A stretch of DNA of 34,439 bases from Bacteroidaceae bacterium. GTDB taxonomy: Bacteria > Bacteroidota > Bacteroidia > Bacteroidales > Bacteroidaceae. Below the pieces are notes generated by a model, which worked only from the letters and a program-made list of their open reading frames with translations, made no database searches and was not told where the DNA came from. Below are positions 1 through 8,353 of the stretch, piece by piece. The stretch's first letter is position 1, and each line of letters begins with the position of its first letter. The stretch spans positions 1 to 34,439 of the forward strand of contig CAAGHW010000016.1 of NCBI GenBank assembly GCA_900769765.1, read 5' to 3'. The position numbers and the translations under genes are program-made.

Positions 1-1911
1 CATCGAAGAATAGGCTGAGCCGCGGTCTGAAACCTCAATCTTTGTCCATTTGTTTGACAGCTCTGTCGGGGTATATGTGGCAGGGTCGTCGCCCAACAGT
101 CTGTAATAGACCGATACATTGCTGCGGCTGTCTCCTGTCGGCACCGATTGGAACAGGATGTTTCCTATACGCAGGACCTCTCCGTTGGTGTCGTTGCGGC
201 CGAACTTCAGGTCGCCTGCAACGTCGGTAGAAACAACGCCGTCCCAGTGGCCTTCGGCTTTCTCGAAGTTGCTGTAATGGAATACGTTGTAGTAGCGTCC
301 GTAACCCTTGCGGCTGCTCAAAAGAACACTACCGTCGGGCAACTCTTCACACTTGGGTTCGTTTCCGTATGGTGCAGGGCTGTCGTTGAAGTCGTTGCCG
401 AGTTCGCCGAGCAGGTTCCATGTCTCGCCAAAGTCATCGGAGTAGAGTACATAGTTATGGTGGCGGTAGCTGCCTGTCTCTACTGCCCAAACGGCGCAAT
501 ATATACGGTAGTACTCTCCAACCTTTATCATGCTGCTCTGTGCCATGCGTCCTGCGCCGATGAACATTGAGCCTACATGTGCCTTGCCGTTTTTGTCCTT
601 GAACAATGGGTAAATGTCGTATGTGACCTCTTCGGGTTGTGTGGCTTCCCATTCTTGTGTCTCCTCGTTGAACTTTATGCGCAGGCGTGCCATGCGGTTG
701 GGGTTCTCTGGGTTTTCGGCTGTTCCTGCTCCGTAGTTGCCGTGCCAGCAAAGACGGTTACCGCATACGCTCATCACAAGAATCTCGTTGTGTTCGCGGT
801 CGGCTACAATTGCGGGGTCGCCGAATCCTGTGAGCCATGTCTCTTTCGCCGATTTGCCTGTTCCGTCGGCTATTGTGACGGGCTCTGTCCATGAATGGCC
901 GTCCCACTCGTCACCGGCTTTTGTGCTATGGCGCATCACAAGGTCGACCTCGCCGAAGCCTATGTCGTTTCCGCATGGACGGTAATCGTTGATTGCGAAT
1001 ACATATCCGTTGGCGGTGGTCGCTATGGCTGGGATGCGGTAGGGTACACCTCTCTCGTCGGGTGAATAATAGAGATATTGGTATTTGTTGTTCTTGTCAA
1101 CAGCAATGTTTATGATGACTTCCATACCTTTGGCCGGCAAAGTGTGGTCGGTCATGTTCACGCCGCCATTGATGTCCATTTTCCATCCATGGCATATAAG
1201 TCCTGTCGTAATGCTGAACTTTGCCTCTTCTGGCAAGTAACAGGTGGTTGCGGCAGGCAGGCTGTTCTTGTCGAGCAAGGTGTTGCTTGTGTTGCCGTCG
1301 ATGGTTATTGCAATGTTGCCTATCTTGTAGTTCGTGTCGAATCCTCCTTCGAGTTGTGCGTTGTATTTCAGCTTCAAAGGCTTGTTCATGTCTATGACCT
1401 TGAAGTTCCAGTGGCCTCCGGCATCTTCGCTCAGATATAGCTTTATATCTCTGCCTGCACCGCCGAACATGTTGAAGCTCATGCCCGGATTCTCCTTTGG
1501 CGATATGGCATAACTCTTGTCCTCCTGTTCGGTCAGGATAAGTATCGTTGCCTCTTCGGCCTTGCTCATTACAGCTTCTGCCCCGTTCCCTGCGCCATTG
1601 AGTTTTACGGCATAATTCTTTCCATATTCATGGCTGTACATCTTGAAACCGTCGGCATTGCCTACAAAGTACCAGATATCTTCGGTGGTATATGATGCCG
1701 ATCCGCTTCTGACAGGCATGCCTGTCGTTTTTTCAGGCTTTGCGGATTTTATGGAAAATCCTTTGTCGCGGTTATTGGTTATGTTGATGGGTGTGCCGTT
1801 CTTGAATGAACTCGAGAATATTTTTTCAATGTTTTCCTGCATTCCCCATGCATTTGTGGTGATGCTTAAAAACATCACGAACAATAGCGAAGATATTCTG
1901 CCTTTTTTCAT
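1..1911 (-). CDS. Exo-alpha-sialidase (GH33, BNR/Asp-box), 3' end outside window
   Basis: Open without a stop from the ATG at 1911 to the window edge (637 codons). Residues 1-22 form a signal peptide (basic MKKGR start, hydrophobic core, TTNAWG end), so the enzyme is exported. Residues about 25-285 form an N-terminal region that I do not recognise for certain; it may be the beta-sandwich common in front of Bacteroidales sialidases. The catalytic propeller begins with YRIPAI at about 291, whose Arg is the first of the sialidase arginine triad. An Asp box (SDDFGETW) lies near 490. The last codons read GSAYSSM, matching the segment that carries the catalytic Tyr. GH33 enzymes release terminal sialic acid from mucin-type glycans. 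The third Arg and the C-terminus are presumably outside the window. Transcribed divergently from rpe. Confidence 0.88.
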   Translation of the reverse strand, partial: MKKGRISSLLFVMFLSITTNAWGMQENIEKIFSSSFKNGTPINITNNRDKGFSIKSAKPEKTTGMPVRSGSASYTTEDIWYFVGNADGFKMYSHEYGKNYAVKLNGAGNGAEAVMSKAEEATILILTEQEDKSYAISPKENPGMSFNMFGGAGRDIKLYLSEDAGGHWNFKVIDMNKPLKLKYNAQLEGGFDTNYKIGNIAITIDGNTSNTLLDKNSLPAATTCYLPEEAKFSITTGLICHGWKMDINGGVNMTDHTLPAKGMEVIINIAVDKNNKYQYLYYSPDERGVPYRIPAIATTANGYVFAINDYRPCGNDIGFGEVDLVMRHSTKAGDEWDGHSWTEPVTIADGTGKSAKETWLTGFGDPAIVADREHNEILVMSVCGNRLCWHGNYGAGTAENPENPNRMARLRIKFNEETQEWEATQPEEVTYDIYPLFKDKNGKAHVGSMFIGAGRMAQSSMIKVGEYYRIYCAVWAVETGSYRHHNYVLYSDDFGETWNLLGELGNDFNDSPAPYGNEPKCEELPDGSVLLSSRKGYGRYYNVFHYSNFEKAEGHWDGVVSTDVAGDLKFGRNDTNGEVLRIGNILFQSVPTGDSRSNVSVYYRLLGDDPATYTPTELSNKWTKIEVSDRGSAYSSM

Positions 1912-1939
1912 GTTTTTGTATGATAATTGTAATTTTCTG

Positions 1940-1971
1940 CGAAGATAGTCAAATAATAGTTAAGTAACAAA
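1940..1971 (-). promoter_or_regulatory. Bacteroidetes-type promoter of the sialidase gene
   Basis: Read on the minus strand, TTTG (1971-1968), a 20-base spacer and TATCTTCG (1947-1940) match the -33/-7 arrangement of the Bacteroidetes housekeeping sigma factor, with C for T at the seventh position of the -7 box. It lies 29 bases before the sialidase ATG. Confidence 0.7.
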
Positions 1972-1992
1972 TTGCCTTTTCTTCTTTGCAGG

Positions 1993-2024
1993 CTTGCATT
2001 TCCTTTATCTTTTTCCTATCTTCG
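1993..2024 (+). promoter_or_regulatory. Promoter of rpe
   Basis: CTTG (1993-1996), a 20-base spacer and TATCTTCG (2017-2024) fit the Bacteroidetes -33/-7 pattern. The box sits 20 bases before the rpe ATG at 2045, so the leader is very short. This also argues against the in-frame upstream ATG at 1994, which lies inside the promoter. Confidence 0.65.
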
Positions 2025-2044
2025 CGCTACTAAATTTCAATAAT

Positions 2045-2695
2045 ATGGCGCAGATAATATCTCCATCGTTGTTGTCGGCAAATTTCGGCAACCTGCAGGA
2101 AGACCTGAAAATGATTAATGCCAGCGAGTGCGACTGGTTGCATATCGACATTATGGACGGCGTGTTCGTACCTAACCTCTCGTTTGGCCCTCCTGTGTTG
2201 AAATATGTGGCTGAACTATGTGAAAAGCCGCTTGATGTGCATCTGATGGTTGTCAATCCTATGAATTATCTGCCTGCAGTCAAGGATTTGAATGCCCGTA
2301 TAATGAATATCCATTACGAGGCTTGTACTCACCTGCATCGTGCTGTCACACAGATAAAGGATGCCGGAATGATGGCGGGTGTGACTCTCAATCCTTCTAC
2401 TCCGGTACATTTGTTGAAGGATATAATCGGTGAGCTCGACCTTGTTCTTCTCATGAGTGTGAATCCAGGCTTCGGCGGTCAGAAATTTATTCCTCACACC
2501 GTCAACAAGGTTCGTGAATTGCGCGAACTCATCGACTCTACAGGCTCAAAGGCTTTGATTGAAGTCGATGGCGGAGTCAACGTGGAAACAGGAAAACTTT
2601 TGGCTGCTGCAGGTTCTGATGCCCTCGTTGCCGGTAATGCGGTGTTCAAGGCTCCCGATCCGAATGCGGTAATCTCGGCATTGCGTGCAATGTAA
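2045..2695 (+). CDS. rpe: Ribulose-phosphate 3-epimerase
   Basis: A 216-residue TIM-barrel enzyme of normal family length that interconverts ribulose 5-phosphate and xylulose 5-phosphate in the cytoplasmic pentose phosphate pathway. The start MAQIISPSLLSANF holds the conserved first strand. Then come HIDIMDGVFVPN (metal-binding His and catalytic Asp), LDVHLMV (metal-binding His), MSVNPGFGGQKF (phosphate-gripping glycine loop) and EVDGGVN (second catalytic Asp). The start at 2045 is chosen because homologues begin just before this SPSLLSA strand and the upstream ATG at 1994 falls in the promoter. The 3' end overlaps the following comEC-like gene by 11 bases, so the two are probably co-transcribed. 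Confidence 0.97.
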   Translation: MAQIISPSLLSANFGNLQEDLKMINASECDWLHIDIMDGVFVPNLSFGPPVLKYVAELCEKPLDVHLMVVNPMNYLPAVKDLNARIMNIHYEACTHLHRAVTQIKDAGMMAGVTLNPSTPVHLLKDIIGELDLVLLMSVNPGFGGQKFIPHTVNKVRELRELIDSTGSKALIEVDGGVNVETGKLLAAAGSDALVAGNAVFKAPDPNAVISALRAM

Positions 2696-4811
2696 CGTGG
2701 CTAACAGAAATATCTTTTATCAAAATCCTCTTTTGAGATTGGCAATGCCGCTTATGGCAGGCATTGTTGTCGGTTGGGTGTGCAATATCTCTTTTTTGCA
2801 CATCTTGACTGTTTTTATACCCTCGTTGCTGATGTTGTCGATAGGGTTGATGCGCTTTGCTCCCAAATGGCTGTTTGGTGTCGGGGCTATGGCGTTTATT
2901 CTGTCGGTGGGGATTTTTGTAGAAAATGTGCAGGCTCGGGAAAAAGCACCGCAGTGGAGTGGTAAAAAGGATTGTTATACGGCCTCTCTTGTCGAGATGC
3001 CTGCAGTGCGTGGAACAAATGTAAGGGTACTTGCCGAATTGGTTTCGAAAAACGACTCTCTTGTCGGCAAGGAGCGGAGCCGTGGACTTGTTTATCTCTA
3101 TTTCCCCCGTACGGTCGCTTCCGAGGAATTGTCGGCGGGGGATGTCATTGCTTTTGAAACAAAAGTGACTCCGCCCGAGAACAGGGGTAATCCTGCTGAA
3201 TTTGACCTCGAAGGATATTACTATGTAAAAGGTGTTACGGGTACGGCTTATGTTCCTGACAGAAAATGGAGGCATCTCTCTGCTGAAAAGAAAAATCTGC
3301 AGATATATGCATTGGAGTTGCGTTCAAAGGTGATATCCCTTTACGAGCGTCTTGGCTTTGAGGGTGAATCTCTTGCTTTGCTTTCGGCACTCACCTTGGG
3401 TGAGAAACGGAATTTTCCGCAAGATTTGAAAGAGAGCTATTCTGCGGCAGGAGCAAGTCATATCCTCGCTTTGTCGGGTCTGCATCTCGGCATTCTGTAT
3501 GTGTTGCTGACGCTTATTCTGCCATTGCGCGGAGGTTCTTTCTGCTATCGTTTTCTGCGTGAATCCATAATAGTCCTGGCCTTGTGGTGGTTTGCCTTTG
3601 TTGCAGGTCTTTCGCCTTCGGTGGTGCGTTCGGCAATCCTCTTCAGCCTTATGTCGTTAGGTCGTCTGTCGGGGCATGATGTATCACCGCTCAGTTCGCT
3701 CTCTTTTGCAGCCATAGTGATGCTGTTGTTCTCGCCGCATCTTCTTTTTGATATCAGCTTTCAGTTGTCGTTTGCTGCGGTGTCGGCAATCTTGCTGCTT
3801 GTGCCGCCATTGCATGAGAGGCTTGCACTCTACAAACGCGGCCCTGTATGCAGGTATTTGGCCAATCTTTTGATGTTGTCTGTTGCTGCGCAGGTGGGTA
3901 CCATGCCTTTTGTGTGGTATTATTTCGGAGTTTTCCCGGTATATTTCTTGCTTACAAACCTGTTTGTTGTCCCGTTGGCATTCCTCGTTATGCTGTTGGT
4001 GGTGATAGTGTGGGTGTTGACCCCTATTCCGTTTATGCAGCACGGTGTTGCATGGATACTTCGTATGGTCGTCGACCTTATGAATTCGGGTGTCGAGTGG
4101 GTGGCTATGTTGCCCGGTGCCTCTTTTGCTTTGCCTCCGTTTGGCGTCTTTGGTGCGCTATGCGTGGCTGTGCTGATTGTTCTGTCGCTTATGGCGGTGT
4201 ACCGTCGTCGGTTGTGGCTTTGCCTCTTTACCTTGTGTTGTGCAGTGCTGTTTGTGGTTATCTCTCTCTCTACGGGTGGCAAGGCTGATGAAGGAGATTA
4301 TATGATGATATACAATAATCGTAAAAATCCGCTTTTGCATATAGTGTACGAAGATGGCCGTAATTATCTTGTTTCTACCGTTCCGCAACTTGATGCCGAG
4401 TATGAATATGTTTCACGGCCGTTTTTGGAGCGCGAGGCTCTGCCTGCACCACAATGGGTGTCATCTGGATATAACGACTCTGTGCTGCAATGCAATGATG
4501 GTTTCTTTGTCTTTGACGGCATAAAAGTGAAGATGCTCGATAACCCGCATTGGACTGAAAACGTAAGTGCGGAACCTGTCGATATTCTTGTGTTGTGTCG
4601 TGGCTTTTTGGGGCGTGTGAATAAACTTGTCAAGGTCTATCCTGCTGAATGTGTCGTGCTGGACGCTTCGTTGTACAAGCATAGCCGCGAAAGGATAAAA
4701 AGAGAATACATGCAGTTGGGCATTGATGTCGTTGATGTTTCCCTGTCGGGAGCAATGAAGGTGGTAGTATCCGGCGAAAGATTTGAATTGAAGCCCATGA
4801 ACGATAAATAA
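2685..4811 (+). CDS. comEC: ComEC/Rec2-family membrane channel protein
   Basis: 708 residues with many hydrophobic segments, consistent with the inner-membrane DNA channel of natural competence. Residues about 1-75 hold two or three membrane helices; about 90-200 is a soluble DUF4131-like region. From about 225 the competence core begins, with the signature ALTLGEKRNFPQDL, then GASHILALSGLHLGILY and further helices to about 530. The C-terminal 170 residues resemble the tail of longer ComEC proteins, but I see no HxHxDH metal site, so the metallo-beta-lactamase nuclease domain is absent or degenerate. The start overlaps the rpe stop; a start at the methionine near residue 21 is possible. Whether this organism takes up DNA cannot be told from this gene alone. 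Confidence 0.88.
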   Translation: MQCNVANRNIFYQNPLLRLAMPLMAGIVVGWVCNISFLHILTVFIPSLLMLSIGLMRFAPKWLFGVGAMAFILSVGIFVENVQAREKAPQWSGKKDCYTASLVEMPAVRGTNVRVLAELVSKNDSLVGKERSRGLVYLYFPRTVASEELSAGDVIAFETKVTPPENRGNPAEFDLEGYYYVKGVTGTAYVPDRKWRHLSAEKKNLQIYALELRSKVISLYERLGFEGESLALLSALTLGEKRNFPQDLKESYSAAGASHILALSGLHLGILYVLLTLILPLRGGSFCYRFLRESIIVLALWWFAFVAGLSPSVVRSAILFSLMSLGRLSGHDVSPLSSLSFAAIVMLLFSPHLLFDISFQLSFAAVSAILLLVPPLHERLALYKRGPVCRYLANLLMLSVAAQVGTMPFVWYYFGVFPVYFLLTNLFVVPLAFLVMLLVVIVWVLTPIPFMQHGVAWILRMVVDLMNSGVEWVAMLPGASFALPPFGVFGALCVAVLIVLSLMAVYRRRLWLCLFTLCCAVLFVVISLSTGGKADEGDYMMIYNNRKNPLLHIVYEDGRNYLVSTVPQLDAEYEYVSRPFLEREALPAPQWVSSGYNDSVLQCNDGFFVFDGIKVKMLDNPHWTENVSAEPVDILVLCRGFLGRVNKLVKVYPAECVVLDASLYKHSRERIKREYMQLGIDVVDVSLSGAMKVVVSGERFELKPMNDK

Positions 4812-4828
4812 ATGCCGAAAAAGAGTAT

Positions 4829-4854
4829 TATCTTCGTTCTATTGTGTATCTTCG
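4829..4854 (+). promoter_or_regulatory. Tandem TATCTTCG boxes before the DHH phosphoesterase gene
   Basis: Two identical TATCTTCG -7 boxes lie at 4829-4836 and 4847-4854, the second followed by CG as in other promoters of this window and 16 bases from the ATG. No clear TTTG box stands at the right distance from either. Either may be used; the second is the better placed. Confidence 0.5.
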
Positions 4855-4870
4855 CGTATAATTTTGAAAT

Positions 4871-5908
4871 ATGATTGAAAAAATAATACCTCAGGGCAGT
4901 ATCGATGCCATAGAAAAAATAATATCAGAGAATGAACGCTTCGTTCTGCTGTCGCATAAGAATCCTGACGGCGATGCGCTCGGCTCGTCGCTTGCATTGT
5001 GCCATTATCTGAAGGCGCGTGGAAAAGAGGCCGTTGTGGTACTGCCCAACCAGTTTCCGGAATTTCTTGCTTGGCTTCCGGGTGCAGGGGATGTCATCCT
5101 TTATGAGAAAGAGAGTGAAAAGGCCAATGATGTCATAGGAAAGGCCGATGTCTTCTTTTGTCTCGACTTCAACGCGCTTAATCGCATAGGTGCAGTAAGC
5201 GATGCTGTCGTGAACAGCAAATCTCCCAAGATTCTTGTCGATCATCATCTTTTCCCTGCCGATGACTTTGTGGTGAAAATATCATTCAGCGAGGCGTGTT
5301 CAACTTCCGAACTTGTCTATAGGTTGGTGGCGATGCTTTCCGGTGATGCTGCGGTATCTTTCGATATGGCGCAATGCATCTATACGGGAATGATGACCGA
5401 TACCGGTGCTTTTGCGTATGCCTCATCGTGCAAGGATATTTTTCTGATAGTGGCTTCATTGCTCGGGAAAGGCATTGACAAGGACTTGATATACAGGAAG
5501 GTCTTTTACAGCTCTACGCTTACACGCATGAGATTGCAGGGCTATGCCATGTATAAGAAGCTTAAGGTGTACAACAAATATAACGCCGCGCTTATAACAC
5601 TCGACAATGACGAGCTGCAACGCTTCTATGCTGTAAAGGGTGATACCGAAGGTCTTGTGAATCAGCCTCTGCAGATAAAGGATGTGCGTTTCTCATGTTT
5701 CTTGCGAGAGGAACAGCCCGGTAAAATAAATGTGTCGTTGCGTAGTGTGGATGATTTTCCATGTAACGAGGTGGCTGCGGAATTCTTTAATGGAGGGGGG
5801 CATAAGAATGCTTCAGGCGGTGAGTTGTGCTGCTCTATGGCCGATGCCGTAAACATCTTTGTAAAGGCACTGAAGAAATTTGAAAAACAGCTTGTGTGCG
5901 AAAATTGA
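4871..5908 (+). CDS. nrnA: DHH/DHHA1 phosphoesterase (NrnA-like oligoribonuclease/pAp phosphatase)
   Basis: 345 residues, the usual NrnA length. The DHH domain shows SHKNPDGDALGSSLAL (motif I, metal-binding Asp residues), FCLDFNALNRIG, then DHHLFP, and TGMMTDTGAF. The DHHA1 domain ends with FNGGGHKNASGGE, the substrate-binding glycine motif. Family members degrade nano-RNAs of two to five nucleotides and/or remove the 3' phosphate of pAp in the cytoplasm. RecJ exonucleases share the motifs but are much longer. It follows the comEC-like gene and has its own promoter. Which substrate it prefers cannot be read from sequence. Confidence 0.9.
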   Translation: MIEKIIPQGSIDAIEKIISENERFVLLSHKNPDGDALGSSLALCHYLKARGKEAVVVLPNQFPEFLAWLPGAGDVILYEKESEKANDVIGKADVFFCLDFNALNRIGAVSDAVVNSKSPKILVDHHLFPADDFVVKISFSEACSTSELVYRLVAMLSGDAAVSFDMAQCIYTGMMTDTGAFAYASSCKDIFLIVASLLGKGIDKDLIYRKVFYSSTLTRMRLQGYAMYKKLKVYNKYNAALITLDNDELQRFYAVKGDTEGLVNQPLQIKDVRFSCFLREEQPGKINVSLRSVDDFPCNEVAAEFFNGGGHKNASGGELCCSMADAVNIFVKALKKFEKQLVCEN

Positions 5909-5973
5909 TCGGATATAGCAGATTTTTTCTATTTATTTTATAAATATAAAGATTTTTTCATCGTTGTTTTTTG

Positions 5974-5981
5974 TATCTTTG
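5974..5981 (+). promoter_or_regulatory. -7 box TATCTTTG before the DUF4827 gene
   Basis: A perfect TAnnTTTG -7 box followed by GCG. The -33 side is only a T-rich tract (5952-5958). It lies about 60 bases before the chosen start and probably drives the DUF4827 gene and glmM, since I see no promoter between those two. Confidence 0.55.
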
Positions 5982-6040
5982 CGAAAAATTGTAATTTTGA
6001 AAAATTGTTGCTTGAGCAAGATAGCGGCTCTTTAAATGAA

Positions 6041-6685
6041 ATGATGAATAATAAGTTGAAAAATATCTTTTTTTACATTCTGCTTCTGATGTTCGTTGTG
6101 GCATGCGACGATACTGTGACCTATTCCGAGATGAAGGAAAAGGAGATTGCATCCATAAAGGATTTTATTCAGGAAAAGGGTATCAGAATTATAACATTCC
6201 AGGAGTTTATAGCCAACGATTCGGTGACCGATGTGAAGCGTAATGAGTATGTCGAGATTGACGGAGTCTATATGCAGATTGTGTATAATCCTAAGGATGC
6301 TGACGATGCGCGCAGAATAGATGATGGCGAAACCCGTAATATGCTGGTGCGATATGTTGAATACAACATACAGGATGCCGATACCTTGTCGAGTAACAAG
6401 TATTATAGCGAACCCGATGAAATGCGTGTCACAAATACAAGCGGAACATATTCTGCAACATTCATATCAGGCGTAATGATGGGAATATACAGCAACAGCT
6501 ATGTGCCCACGGGTTGGCTTGTTCCATTCAGTTATTTGTGGTTTACGCGCCATGACTCACAGCGTGCGAAGGTGAATCTTATAGTACCGCATACAAAAGG
6601 AACATCGAATGCTACAACATACGTATATCCTTGTTTCTATGAGATAACTTTCCAGCCCGAGAACCTGTACGATTACGACGAGTGA
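6041..6685 (+). CDS. DUF4827-family lipoprotein
   Basis: 214 residues. The N-terminus is basic, then hydrophobic (FFYILLLMFVVACDD), with a lipobox-type VVAC at about residue 22; acidic residues after the Cys suggest an outer-membrane lipoprotein. The body (SIKDFIQEKGIRIITFQEF, then a beta-rich part with DTLSSN and a glycine-poor core) fits DUF4827, a family I know mainly from Bacteroidales and whose function is unknown. An upstream TTG at 6005 is in frame but lacks support; ATG at 6041 or 6044 puts the signal peptide at the start. It lies between nrnA and glmM, an arrangement I believe recurs in Bacteroides. Confidence 0.82.
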   Translation: MMNNKLKNIFFYILLLMFVVACDDTVTYSEMKEKEIASIKDFIQEKGIRIITFQEFIANDSVTDVKRNEYVEIDGVYMQIVYNPKDADDARRIDDGETRNMLVRYVEYNIQDADTLSSNKYYSEPDEMRVTNTSGTYSATFISGVMMGIYSNSYVPTGWLVPFSYLWFTRHDSQRAKVNLIVPHTKGTSNATTYVYPCFYEITFQPENLYDYDE

Positions 6686-6735
6686 TAGCTTGATTTGAAA
6701 ATTGACTAAAACATATACATCAACTTATAACTAAC

Positions 6736-8124
6736 ATGACACTGATTAAATCTATTTCAGGAATCAGAGGTACCATCGGTGGTAGAGCCGATGAGGGTTT
6801 GACTCCTCTGGACGTTGTTAAATTGACATCAGCCTATGCAGCGCTGATACGTAAGACAACCACAAAGACAACAAACAAGATTGTTGTAGGACGCGACGCA
6901 CGCCTTTCGGGCGACATGGTAAACAGAATCGTTTGCGGTACTCTTATGGGTATGGGCTTCGATGTTGTTGATATAGGTCTTGCTTCGACACCTACAACAG
7001 AGGTTGCAGTTACAATGGAAGAGGCATGTGGTGGTATTATCCTTACAGCGAGCCACAACCCACGTCAGTGGAATGCCCTTAAGCTGCTTAACGAGAAAGG
7101 CGAGTTCCTGAATGCTGCCGAAGGCCAGGAGGTTCTCCGTATTGCTGCTGCAGAGGAGTTTGACTATGCCGATGTAGAGACTCTCGGCAAGTATCGTCTT
7201 GATGAGACATATAACGAAAAACATATCGATGCTGTTCTTGCATTGCCTCTTGTTGATGTTGAGGCTATTAAGGCTGCAAACTTCAAGGTTGCAATCGACT
7301 GCGTGAACTCTGTCGGCGGTGTTATTCTTCCACAGTTGTTCGAGAAGCTCGGTATCACAAAGGTTGACAAGCTCTATTGTGAGCCTACCGGTGATTTCCA
7401 GCATAATCCTGAGCCTCTCGCAAAGAACTTGGGCGATATCATGGGGCTTATGGCAAAGGGTGGCAACGATGTCGCTTTCGTTGTTGACCCCGATGTTGAC
7501 CGTTTGGCTATCATCTGTGAGAACGGTGAGATGTACGGTGAGGAATATACACTCGTGACTGTTGCCGACTATGTCTTGAAACATACTCCTGGCAATACCG
7601 TTTCTAACTTGAGCTCTACACGTGCTTTGCGCGATGTTACAAATGCTCATGGTTGCACTTATACAGCATCGGCTGTTGGTGAAGTGAACGTTGTTACAAA
7701 AATGCGCGAGACAAATGCAATTATCGGCGGCGAGGGTAACGGTGGAGTTATCTATCCTGCTTGTCATGCCGGTCGTGACGCATTGGTGGGTATCTGCTTG
7801 TTCTTGAGTCACCTTGCTCACGAGAAAAAGACTGTAAGCGAATTGCGTGCTACCTATCCTGCATATTTCATGGGTAAGAACCGTATCGACCTGAAGCCCG
7901 GTTGCGATGTTGATGCTATCCTTGAGAAAATCAAGGCTACATACGCAGGCAAGGCTGAAATCAATACAGTCGATGGCGTTAAGCTTGACTTCCCCGAGAC
8001 ATGGGTTCACTTGCGCAAGAGCAACACTGAGCCAATCATCCGTATCTACTCTGAAGGTCCTACACAGGAGGCTGCAGATGCAATCGGTGAGGAGATTCTT
8101 GCACTTGCAAACAGCTTGATGTAA
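6736..8124 (+). CDS. glmM: Phosphoglucosamine mutase
   Basis: 462 residues of the alpha-D-phosphohexomutase superfamily, converting glucosamine 6-phosphate to glucosamine 1-phosphate for UDP-GlcNAc, peptidoglycan and LPS synthesis. Four domains are recognisable: SISGIRGTIGG at the N-terminus, the phosphoserine loop TASHNP (Ser about 106), the metal loop DPDVDRLAII, the sugar loop GGEGNGGVI, and the C-terminal phosphate-binding RKSNTEPIIRIYSE. The sugar loop and the genome setting favour GlmM over phosphomannomutase, although Bacteroidetes ManB/GlmM proteins are close and some breadth of substrate is possible. It is the last gene of its transcription unit and ends before a strong terminator. 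Confidence 0.9.
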   Translation: MTLIKSISGIRGTIGGRADEGLTPLDVVKLTSAYAALIRKTTTKTTNKIVVGRDARLSGDMVNRIVCGTLMGMGFDVVDIGLASTPTTEVAVTMEEACGGIILTASHNPRQWNALKLLNEKGEFLNAAEGQEVLRIAAAEEFDYADVETLGKYRLDETYNEKHIDAVLALPLVDVEAIKAANFKVAIDCVNSVGGVILPQLFEKLGITKVDKLYCEPTGDFQHNPEPLAKNLGDIMGLMAKGGNDVAFVVDPDVDRLAIICENGEMYGEEYTLVTVADYVLKHTPGNTVSNLSSTRALRDVTNAHGCTYTASAVGEVNVVTKMRETNAIIGGEGNGGVIYPACHAGRDALVGICLFLSHLAHEKKTVSELRATYPAYFMGKNRIDLKPGCDVDAILEKIKATYAGKAEINTVDGVKLDFPETWVHLRKSNTEPIIRIYSEGPTQEAADAIGEEILALANSLM

Positions 8125-8145
8125 TTGAAAGAATAACATAGTGTT

Positions 8146-8177
8146 AGCCCCTTGACGTAAGAAAACGTCAAGGGGCT
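8146..8177 (+). terminator. Intrinsic terminator after glmM
   Basis: A perfect 13-base-pair stem (8146-8158 with 8165-8177, arm AGCCCCTTGACGT) closed by a 6-base loop and followed shortly by a run of five T. It ends the rpe-to-glmM block 21 bases after the glmM stop. Confidence 0.88.
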
Positions 8178-8273
8178 GATGTTTTTAGCAGTGTTGCTTA
8201 TTTGTTTTTAATTTAAATTGCATAAAAAGTTTATTATTAACATATAAAATGTTAATAGTTGATTTTTTTTGTT

Positions 8274-8281
8274 TAAATTTG
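8274..8281 (+). promoter_or_regulatory. -7 box TAAATTTG before the LRR-protein operon
   Basis: A perfect TAnnTTTG box followed by GC, 72 bases before the ATG of the LRR protein. The upstream side is very AT-rich with no clear TTTG. It is the only promoter candidate for the three genes 8354-12899. Confidence 0.5.
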
Positions 8282-8353
8282 CAACAAGGCATTTATGTTG
8301 CTTAAATTGGGTAATAAGATCATCTTGAATAATAAACAAAAAAATATATGATC

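Noticed and set aside
1994..2044. Longer rpe product starting at the ATG at 1994
   Set aside because: That ATG lies within the promoter (-33 box 1993-1996, -7 box 2017-2024), so it would not be in the transcript; homologues start at the 2045 position.
6829..8139. A 436-codon open frame on the minus strand opposite glmM
   Set aside because: It mirrors glmM, whose motifs are all intact on the plus strand; the translation is Cys/His/Asn rich with no domain pattern, as expected for the opposite strand of a codon-biased gene.
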